Shown piece after piece: positions 24,642 to 31,300 of a DNA stretch of 48,926 bases (the first letter of the stretch is position 1; the number at the start of each line of letters is the position of its first letter). The stretch is from the NCBI GenBank assembly GCA_030592645.1, contig JAUVIR010000019.1:1-48926 (forward strand). Direction: 5' to 3'. Below the pieces are notes generated by a model, which was not told where the DNA came from, did no database searches, and was given only the letters and a program-made list of their open reading frames with translations. A program made the translations under genes and the position numbers. The DNA comes from Candidatus Fermentibacterota bacterium (lineage in GTDB: Bacteria > Fermentibacterota > Fermentibacteria > Fermentibacterales > JCC-6).

Positions 24642-25616
24642 ATGAGAAATGCGATATTTATTTCAGTAACAATTATCATAACCCTGAACGGTTGCGGTAC
24701 GACAACCACAACTACCCTTGAAGCAACCTCTATCCAGGATGTTTCAACGTCAACCGAATTACTCGAAACTGCAGCACCGGATGCAGTGGTCGAACCGGAT
24801 ATTTCTGTCATTGCTCCCCCATGTGCAATTCCGGGGGATGTTGAAGAATCCGTTCCGGGCGGCGAGATCGACTGGTCGGGCAATATGGTAAGGGCAACTG
24901 GAACGGGCGTTCTGGATACTGATAATCCTAATACAGCTCAAGCCAGATTGATGGCCGAACGGGCAGCAGTAGTTGTTGCACAGCGTAATCTTCTGGAAAC
25001 GCTGCAGGGTGTACGGGTAGATTCTGAAACTCGAGTTGAAAATTTTATGACGGATTACGATGTGATTTATACCCGTGTTGAAGGCATTGTCCGAAATGCC
25101 CGACAGGTCGGACCCGCCAGATATGATTCTCTGGCAGGCATTGTCGAGGTAGAACTTGAGATGGCGATACACAGCCCGCAGGGGCTTTCCGGGGCTCTGA
25201 GCTCAGTTCTCGGCAACCCCGGGATCACTGCTGTCTCTATGTCACCACAGACAAGAGAATTCCTGGACCAGTACTCTGCGCTTGTTTTTGACGGGAGTCA
25301 GGCAGGTCTTCAGCCTTCAATGTACCCGAAAATCTACGACGCAAACGGCAACCTTCTTCTGGATACAAGGAATTATGCGAATTACCTTGGCTCGGGTGGT
25401 CAGACAGCGATGCAATTCATCTCAGATCTTGACCGGATACTGTCTCTCCCCGAATTTGCGCAGTCACCTCTGGTGTTGGAGGTCCTGCAGGTAACCGGGC
25501 AATTTGGATCGGATATCGTTCTGGGAGAGTCGGACTCAGGTACGCTGGGCTGGCTTGCAGAGGGACTGCCGTTGCTCATGGGAGCGGGTCGTTTTCTGCT
25601 TAACGTATTGCTGTAG
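24642..25616 (+). CDS. LPP20/FlgP-like lipoprotein
   Basis: 324 residues with a lipoprotein signal (MRNAIFISVTIIITLNGC). The central domain (about 85-185) has the LPP20 pattern: ARLMAERAAVVVAQRNLLE, GVRVDSETRVENF and a strand ending VEVELEMA. LPP20-type lipoproteins are outer-membrane associated and include FlgP of Vibrio flagellar basal disks. The last 140 residues are unassigned. AAGGAAAG precedes ATG 24642; 26 bases after the previous gene. Confidence 0.78.
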   Translation: MRNAIFISVTIIITLNGCGTTTTTTLEATSIQDVSTSTELLETAAPDAVVEPDISVIAPPCAIPGDVEESVPGGEIDWSGNMVRATGTGVLDTDNPNTAQARLMAERAAVVVAQRNLLETLQGVRVDSETRVENFMTDYDVIYTRVEGIVRNARQVGPARYDSLAGIVEVELEMAIHSPQGLSGALSSVLGNPGITAVSMSPQTREFLDQYSALVFDGSQAGLQPSMYPKIYDANGNLLLDTRNYANYLGSGGQTAMQFISDLDRILSLPEFAQSPLVLEVLQVTGQFGSDIVLGESDSGTLGWLAEGLPLLMGAGRFLLNVLL

Positions 25617-25625
25617 GTAAATGTA

Positions 25626-26837
25626 ATGAAATGGTTAACTCTATTTGTTGCATGCCTTGCAGCGGGGTGCAGCCAGCAGATTGTTGTGCCGGCTGCAACT
25701 TCAGTCTCAGATTCAAATCCTTCTATCTCTTCTTCTGCGGCTACTGCTGAAATTCAGGCACCCGGGTCGAATGAAACTGAGATTCTTGCTGAGGGTGTAG
25801 CAGCTCTGGGATTCTCAGGAGGAATTGATACAGCCCGGGATCACGCTCTGGATGACGCCCTTAGAAAAGCAATCGAACAGGGAGTCGGAATTTACATCGA
25901 TGCGGAGACCAGGGTAGAGAACTTCCAGCTGATTTCCGATGAGATCTATTCAAAAACTCAGGGATACGTCTCAAGTTACAGGATAATTCACGAGGAACAG
26001 GATGGAGATCTATACAGAGTTGTGATTCGCGCCGTGGTGAATACAGCCGGCATAGAGAACGACCTTGCAGCCATCGGTATTCTATTGCGCGAACAGGGAA
26101 GACCGAGGCTCATGGTGGTTGTTAGGGAACTTTCCGATGTGTCCGATCTCTCAGATGCCGACAGACTGATGAGCAGTGTAATGTTTGAAACCATGCTTCT
26201 GGATCACTTCACGAATCTGGGCTTCCCGGTAGTGGACGCAGCCACAGTCGCTGACATCCTGCAGAGGGATCAGCTAAGACTCATTCTGGAGGGAGATGAT
26301 CGGACAGCTGCGCTTATTGGTCTTGAGGCGGGTGCTGAGATAATTATCGCGGGAACAGCCCTCTACACGACTGATTCTCGAATGATTGCCGGGTCTCCCA
26401 GGGAAATGCATGAGTTTCAGATCAGCTGCAGGGCTGTTAACACCAGAACAGGCAGCGTACTCGCCGGTTCCGCCATTACTGTAGAGATGCCTTTCAGCGA
26501 GAGCCAGGCGCGCACCAGGGCGGCAGACAGTACGGCCAGTCAGCTTTCCTCCGATATTCTGGCTGGCTGGATCTCTGAAGATATTGTAACTGTTATTGTG
26601 GTTACCAATGCTGATTTCACTACAGTTCAGGCTCTTCGATCGGAGCTTCGCCTCAAAATCAGAGGTGTGATAAATGTGATAACAAGGGATTTCATCGGTT
26701 CAAGGGCTACTCTGGAAGTGATATCGGAAACTTCTACTGCTGAAGTTGTAGATGAACTGGTTTCCAGTGATATTGATATCGATTTTGAAGTCATTGGAAT
26801 ATCTGGCAACAGGATTGATATTAGATTCATGGATTAG
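25626..26837 (+). CDS. FlgT-like lipoprotein
   Basis: 403 residues with a lipoprotein signal (MKWLTLFVACLAAGC). Residues 55-150 resemble the FlgT N-terminal domain: DHALDDALRKAIEQGVGIYIDAETRVENF, GYVSSYRI and YRVVIRAVV. The middle (150-315) contains a CsgG/GNA1162-like core (FPVVDAATVADILQ, AGAEIIIAGTALY) and the C-terminal 85 residues form another small alpha/beta domain. FlgT forms the H ring around the flagellar basal body in Vibrio, but no flagellar gene is in this window. It follows the LPP20 gene by 9 bases. Confidence 0.72.
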   Translation: MKWLTLFVACLAAGCSQQIVVPAATSVSDSNPSISSSAATAEIQAPGSNETEILAEGVAALGFSGGIDTARDHALDDALRKAIEQGVGIYIDAETRVENFQLISDEIYSKTQGYVSSYRIIHEEQDGDLYRVVIRAVVNTAGIENDLAAIGILLREQGRPRLMVVVRELSDVSDLSDADRLMSSVMFETMLLDHFTNLGFPVVDAATVADILQRDQLRLILEGDDRTAALIGLEAGAEIIIAGTALYTTDSRMIAGSPREMHEFQISCRAVNTRTGSVLAGSAITVEMPFSESQARTRAADSTASQLSSDILAGWISEDIVTVIVVTNADFTTVQALRSELRLKIRGVINVITRDFIGSRATLEVISETSTAEVVDELVSSDIDIDFEVIGISGNRIDIRFMD

Positions 26838-26890
26838 CCCGTATTCATTCAGCGCAACACAGTCATGAAACATGAAAAGGGGGTATCACG

Positions 26891-27799
26891 ATGCACCGTA
26901 ATGTGTTCGTTATACTGGTTACTATACTTGTCCTGCTTCATACAGCAGGAGTTTCCTCAGTCTTCCGTTCAGCGGCAGATCCGTCTGCCAGCGTTGTCTC
27001 CAGTGAAGTAAAAGGCGGTTCATTAGTAGCTGTGATAGGAGGGCCTCCCGGCTGGACGAGGGTTTTCGGGCTCGCTTACCACGATCAGCACAATATGCTC
27101 TACACCAGCCGCGGTGGAGAATCTCCGAGCAACGCCCTGGCTTACGCGTCTTACGCAGGGGGAGAAACTGTAACCTGGGTGGAATTTGCCAATGTTGATT
27201 TCGTCTCCGGTCTGGGATGCTATCAGGACGATCAGCTCTATGCGATAACACAGAGTCATCCTACAGCACCTGTTCCTTATTATCTCTACACTTGGCAGCT
27301 TGATGGTTCGGGAATACCAATGCCTTCACCTGACATCTATCCATTGGGAACAACATTCATAACAGGCGGCATGGGCGGATGTGAATGGGACGGTGATTAT
27401 CTGTGGACTGTGGATCAGAATTTCGTTGCGGATGATGATCCCATTATCTACAAATACGATGTGAGTACTCATGCAATAGTAAGCAGCTGGAGCTACAACG
27501 ATCTGGGGGCTTTCGGCATTGCATGCGTATGGGATCAGGGCAGTCTTTACATCTGGGTAAGCGACTGGTTCGGCGGCAGTGACCTGGTAGAGCATTCAGA
27601 CACCGGATCCCTGACAGGCCTTACCTATGCTATTTCCGCTTCACCTAACGATATCGCTTACAAATACGATACAGACTTCGATGGTCCCGGCTTCTTTGTC
27701 GGAGATTACAATACAAACACAATTCATCTGTACGATCATTGTCTGTCCAGTCTTGAGAACTCCACATGGGGAGGCATAAAAGCCGGTTTTATTGAGTAG
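26891..27799 (+). CDS. Secreted propeller-like protein with TWGxIKA terminus
   Basis: 302 residues with a signal peptide (MHRNVFVILVTILVLLHTAGVSS). The remainder shows repeated blade-like units such as LAYHDQHNMLYTSRG, GLGCYQDDQLYAIT, CEWDGDYLWTVDQ and CVWDQGSLYIWVSD, typical of extracellular beta-propellers. It ends STWGGIKAGFIE, similar to TTWGAIKAVI of the protein at 43208. AAAAGGGGG precedes ATG 26891. The stop overlaps the 3' end of the convergent permease gene by 11 bases. Likely exported; function unknown. Confidence 0.75.
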   Translation: MHRNVFVILVTILVLLHTAGVSSVFRSAADPSASVVSSEVKGGSLVAVIGGPPGWTRVFGLAYHDQHNMLYTSRGGESPSNALAYASYAGGETVTWVEFANVDFVSGLGCYQDDQLYAITQSHPTAPVPYYLYTWQLDGSGIPMPSPDIYPLGTTFITGGMGGCEWDGDYLWTVDQNFVADDDPIIYKYDVSTHAIVSSWSYNDLGAFGIACVWDQGSLYIWVSDWFGGSDLVEHSDTGSLTGLTYAISASPNDIAYKYDTDFDGPGFFVGDYNTNTIHLYDHCLSSLENSTWGGIKAGFIE

Positions 27800-28385
27800 G
27801 CAGGGACGGTTTTTTCTCTCCGGTTTCTTTCTCGGGAAGACGTTTGTAGATCAATTCGGCAAACAGGCACATAACTCCTATAAGGGAAGCGGTGAGCAAC
27901 AGGCGCGTTGCTGCGAATCGCCATCCCAGGAACTGAATCTCCATCAGTTCCTGCGGAATCTTGATGCAGGCCCAGGCGGAGAGAAAAGCCATAACGTTAG
28001 CTATCCTGGCGCCTTTCCCGATGAGCATAGCACCCATGGGGAACGCTACATAAAGCGGCCCTGTAGGGAGGGCTCCCAGGATCATACTGAGAAGCAGCCC
28101 CTTTATGCCCGATCCGGCGCCCAGGTATCTGACGACCACCTCTCTTGAAACCCATACAGCGAACAGCCCCATCAGGATGAGAACCGCGGGCAGGATGTAG
28201 ACCATCTCCAGGAGGAAGCTCCAGGAGATGTCGGCCACCCTTTCTCCTTTGTCGGGAAAGATCAGGGAAACCGTCACAGTAATTGGAATAATGAGCGCGA
28301 GCATTGTCCAGTCCCAGCGAAGCTTTTTATACCAGGGAGCGGAGGGAGCATCATTTAACGAAGTGTTTTTCCGGGGTGGTTTCAC
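27789..28385 (-). CDS. Half-size UPF0718-type permease, subunit 2
   Basis: 198 residues with four or five membrane helices. The block LGALPTGPLYVAFPMGAML with GARIANVMAFLSAW belongs to the UPF0718/DUF318 permease repeat, but the protein covers only half of a normal family member. The neighbouring 160-residue protein carries the homologous block, so the two together would build one transporter. Its ATG overlaps the stop of that gene (ATGA at 28382-28385). Confidence 0.75.
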   Translation of the reverse strand: MKPPRKNTSLNDAPSAPWYKKLRWDWTMLALIIPITVTVSLIFPDKGERVADISWSFLLEMVYILPAVLILMGLFAVWVSREVVVRYLGAGSGIKGLLLSMILGALPTGPLYVAFPMGAMLIGKGARIANVMAFLSAWACIKIPQELMEIQFLGWRFAATRLLLTASLIGVMCLFAELIYKRLPEKETGEKKPSLPTQ

Positions 28386-28864
28386 AGTATCAATCCCATC
28401 AGTATTGCGATAATTATCGCTGCAATAAAGCTGAAGCCGTTCCGAATAAGGGTGAACCTCTTTCCCAGCTCCTTAACTTCGACAGGAATGAATATGAACC
28501 CCACCATGGTCAGGGTGGTTATGAAGGCCGCAACCGACATAATGGAAGCGCCGGACTGCATCAGCGATGCCCCCATAGGGAAAGCGAGGATAGCCGGGAT
28601 GAACAGCACCGACCCGAGTACTGCGGCAATAGCGACTCCAAGTAATCCGCTGCTCTTCCCAAGTACATCTGAGATAAAGGAGGGAGAGACGAATCCAAGA
28701 AAAAGACCTATCACCACTATCACGAGTAATACTGCGGGAAGCATTTTTCCGGCGGCTTTCCAGGCAATCTTCAACCCCTTCAAGGTTTTCTTCCGGCTCT
28801 TCAGAAGAGAAAACAGAAGCGCCAGACACACAAGGGAGTTTATCACTATCGCCGTTGGAGACAT
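28382..28864 (-). CDS. Half-size UPF0718-type permease, subunit 1
   Basis: 160 residues with four predicted membrane helices. The sequence LGSVLFIPAILAFPMGASL followed by GASIMSVAAFITTL and VEVKELG aligns with LGALPTGPLYVAFPMGAML and the equivalent stretches in the downstream protein, so the genes are paralogous halves. GGAAGGA precedes ATG 28864. It lies 31 bases after padR. Confidence 0.75.
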   Translation of the reverse strand: MSPTAIVINSLVCLALLFSLLKSRKKTLKGLKIAWKAAGKMLPAVLLVIVVIGLFLGFVSPSFISDVLGKSSGLLGVAIAAVLGSVLFIPAILAFPMGASLMQSGASIMSVAAFITTLTMVGFIFIPVEVKELGKRFTLIRNGFSFIAAIIIAILMGLIL

Positions 28865-28895
28865 TTGGTTTTTCCTTCCACGTCACTGCAGCGAC

Positions 28896-29291
28896 TCATC
28901 GGGCTACCTTCTTATCGCAGAGGCTGACGAAACGGTTCAGCATCGCAGTTCTCTGTTCTATTGCCTCTACCCAGGCAGCCATGCTCCGCTTCCCTTTACC
29001 GGTTATCCTGTAGATTCTTCGCTTCGGGCCGGAGCCCCCATCCTCCCATCGGGATGTCAGCAGACCTTTTCCTTCCATCTGCCTCAGTTTCCTGTATACC
29101 GCGCCGGTATCCGGAAGCGGTCCGGGAAGAGGGATCTCCTTCATACGGCCGACTATCTCGTAACCGTGTGAAGGTTTCCCGGAAAGCAGATAGAGTATCC
29201 GAGGCTCTATGAAACGCTTTCCTGGCCCTTCGCACCTGAACGCGTCGTACTCCGTCAGCCCGGGCTCGTCTTTCACGTTCCGTCCGGTCAT
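28896..29291 (-). CDS. PadR-family transcriptional regulator
   Basis: 131 residues. The winged helix is evident in EPRILYLLSGKPSHGYEIV, DTGAVYRKLRQMEGKGLLTSRWE and RRIYRITGKGKRSM, the PadR signature, followed by a short helix for dimerisation. PadR proteins repress detoxification or efflux genes and respond to small molecules. Its position as first gene before a permease pair suggests it controls that pair. AAGGAAA precedes ATG 29291. Confidence 0.88.
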   Translation of the reverse strand: MTGRNVKDEPGLTEYDAFRCEGPGKRFIEPRILYLLSGKPSHGYEIVGRMKEIPLPGPLPDTGAVYRKLRQMEGKGLLTSRWEDGGSGPKRRIYRITGKGKRSMAAWVEAIEQRTAMLNRFVSLCDKKVAR

Positions 29292-29326
29292 CGTTTCCTT
29301 CCACTGGGTTCTAATAACTGTTAATC

Positions 29327-29350
29327 ACATCTATATGTAAATTACATCTA
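29327..29350. promoter_or_regulatory. Probable PadR operator between padR and the ABC transporter
   Basis: The near-palindrome ATGTAAATTACAT (29335-29347) and the direct repeat acatcta (29327-29333 and 29344-29350) lie in the divergent promoter region. PadR regulators commonly bind ATGT/ACAT-type dyads, so the site may control both directions. Confidence 0.45.
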
Positions 29351-29434
29351 CTTGTCAAGGAATCATGAAATTTTTTGTATATATAGAACAATTAATTGAT
29401 ATTTCAGTTACTGATCCCCGGGGGGCAGGCACAA

Positions 29435-30367
29435 TTGTCACAGATCTGTATTCGAGTCAAAGACCTGGTGAAAACATACAAGGATCTGACCGCACTTGAC
29501 CGTATATCCTTTGATGTGCGTGAGGGAGAGATCCTTGGAATTCTGGGGCCGAACGGGTCTGGAAAGACCACAACTCTCAAATCCATTCTTGGAATCATCG
29601 AATTTGATGAGGGTTCAATCGAGGTGAACGGTCTTTCCGTAAAGAATCGAAGAAAAGAAATCCTGAAAGATATGGGAGCCATTCTCGAGGGGGCCAGAAA
29701 CATCTACTGGCACCTTTCCCCCAGGGAGAATCTCACATACTTCGCGGGAATCAGAGGCATACCGAAAAAGACGATTATCAGGAGGATCGATTACCTTCTC
29801 GAGAGCCTCGAACTCTCCTCTGTTGCTGACAAGGAAATCAGGCAGTTCTCCTCGGGAATGAAGCAGAAGTGTGCCCTTGCATGCGCCTTTATCTACGATC
29901 CCTCCATACTTCTCCTTGATGAACCCACTCTGGGGCTGGATGTGGAGATCAGCCGAACCATAAGGGACTGGCTTCTGAATGTGGTGGAAAAAGAGGGAAA
30001 AACCATTCTTATCACATCCCACAATATGGATTTTATCGAATCCATCTGCGACAGGATTCTCATCATTCGCAGGGGTTTGATTATCTCCCATGAAACCGTC
30101 GCATCCCTGAAGGAAAAATTCGCCCGAAAACATTTCAGAATAGATCTGGAGAGCGAGCCGCACAGCCATCTGCTGGATAAGATAGCAACCCTGGGCATCG
30201 TTTCAGTTTCCGGGAGTTCTATCAGTGTTGAACTGGAGACCGCGAATCAGCTGATTCCTCTGATGAGAATACTCGGCGGAGCGGACACGAAAATGCTTGA
30301 TTTTCACACCGTGGAGAACGATCTGGAGGAAATCTTCCTTGAGGTTATCAGGGAGGAAGAAGAATGA
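29435..30367 (+). CDS. ABC transporter ATP-binding protein (ABC-2 export type)
   Basis: 310 residues. Walker A GPNGSGKTT (38-46), signature FSSGMKQK, Walker B ILLLDEP and the H-loop TSHNMD are all intact. The domain order and the long C-terminal tail fit the ATPase of ABC-2 type exporters (drugs, antibiotics, lipids). TTG 29435 is preferred because GGGGGGCAGG precedes it by 5 bases and gives the canonical MSQICIRVKDL start; the frame is open to 29396. It overlaps the permease gene (ATGA). Confidence 0.92.
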   Translation: MSQICIRVKDLVKTYKDLTALDRISFDVREGEILGILGPNGSGKTTTLKSILGIIEFDEGSIEVNGLSVKNRRKEILKDMGAILEGARNIYWHLSPRENLTYFAGIRGIPKKTIIRRIDYLLESLELSSVADKEIRQFSSGMKQKCALACAFIYDPSILLLDEPTLGLDVEISRTIRDWLLNVVEKEGKTILITSHNMDFIESICDRILIIRRGLIISHETVASLKEKFARKHFRIDLESEPHSHLLDKIATLGIVSVSGSSISVELETANQLIPLMRILGGADTKMLDFHTVENDLEEIFLEVIREEEE

Positions 30368-31128
30368 GATTCATAAATCTGATAGTTGCCGAGGCAAAAA
30401 TGCTCTATTGGAGCCTGCGCAGATACATGTTCAACACGGTTGCTATGCTGGTTGTAATGTTTCTGATATTCATGGGAATGTTCTGGGGGATCAAGAGTAT
30501 CGGGGGCTCGGGGGTAACGGGTGATTCTCTGGACAGCATGCTTGTCGGTTACGTGCTGTGGGTCAGTGCCATGCTTGCCCTTCAGAATACCGGTACCGAG
30601 ATAACAAGCGAATCAATGAGGGGAACGCTTGAGCAGCTTTACCTGTCTCCAATGGGGGCTGATAAGATATTCTTCGTCAAAGCAGTGATAAACATGGTCT
30701 TTAATTTTGTCTTCATTACAGCTATGCTCTACCTTTCCATGGCGGCAACGGGAAGATGGATGAGCGTTAATCTGCCGTACCTGTACGGAATGGTACTGTT
30801 ATCCACACTCTCCCTTGTTGGAATCAGCTTCATGATAGGGGGCATCGGGCTCATACACAAACGGATAGGTTCGTTGATCGGGATTCTATCCTTCGGCCTT
30901 ATAGGTCTTATGCTTCTTCCTACTTATCCCATAACACCTTACGCTTTTCTGCCATTTGTGGCCGGAGCCGCAGCGGTGCGAAACAGTATTGTAAGGGGAC
31001 ATGTCTACCCTGTATGGTGGTACCTGTTCATAACCGGCAACAGCCTTATCTACCTCTTAGTCGGACTGTTCGTATTCAAGAGAATGGAAAAAAAGGCCAG
31101 ACGGCTGAACAAGATGGGGCAGTACTAA
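30364..31128 (+). CDS. ABC-2 type permease
   Basis: 254 residues with about six membrane helices and the ABC-2 pattern (NTGTEITSESMRGTLEQLYLSP, the cytosolic coupling helix). Partner of the ATPase, with which it overlaps by 4 bases. The last 162 coding bases plus two following bases recur at 34305-34468. The stop TAA at 31126-31128 is followed at 31131 by unrelated sequence, so this end is a recombination junction. Confidence 0.9.
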   Translation: MRFINLIVAEAKMLYWSLRRYMFNTVAMLVVMFLIFMGMFWGIKSIGGSGVTGDSLDSMLVGYVLWVSAMLALQNTGTEITSESMRGTLEQLYLSPMGADKIFFVKAVINMVFNFVFITAMLYLSMAATGRWMSVNLPYLYGMVLLSTLSLVGISFMIGGIGLIHKRIGSLIGILSFGLIGLMLLPTYPITPYAFLPFVAGAAAVRNSIVRGHVYPVWWYLFITGNSLIYLLVGLFVFKRMEKKARRLNKMGQY

Positions 31129-31130
31129 CC
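30967..31130 (+). repeat. 164-bp repeat, copy A (3' end of ABC-2 permease)
   Basis: Matches 34305-34468 with five base differences (30981, 31092, 31095, 31098, 31101). Each is at the third position of a permease codon and is synonymous. Confidence 0.95.
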
Positions 31131-31298
31131 ACCGGTACGAACGGCAAAGGCTCTGTTCCCACCGCTTTCCACCCAGAGGTTTGCGGTCATCCAGTCCGTA
31201 TCGCTGTCCGATCCCACGCGCCACTCGAATCCGGTTACGGTATCCTTGATAAGTCTCCCATCCTCATGCTGAGTCTCCAGTGCATATCTGTCGCACAT
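31125..31298 (-). pseudogene. Internally deleted DUF1566 (Lcl-like) protein
   Basis: A 57-codon frame not obvious from its length. It starts at ATG 31298, two bases after the acyl-CoA ligase stop, and reads GRLIKDTVTGFEWRVG and TDWMTANLWVES, the start of a DUF1566 domain, then jumps to GGNRAFAVRTGG, which resembles the usual end of such domains. The middle is missing. The stop TAG lies inside the permease tail (31125-31127). Possibly still translated by coupling, but unlikely to be functional. Confidence 0.55.
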
Positions 31299-31300
31299 AA

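Noticed and set aside
24043-26837. A flagellar operon
   Set aside because: Only the accessory-like lipoproteins are present; no hook, rod, motor or export genes.
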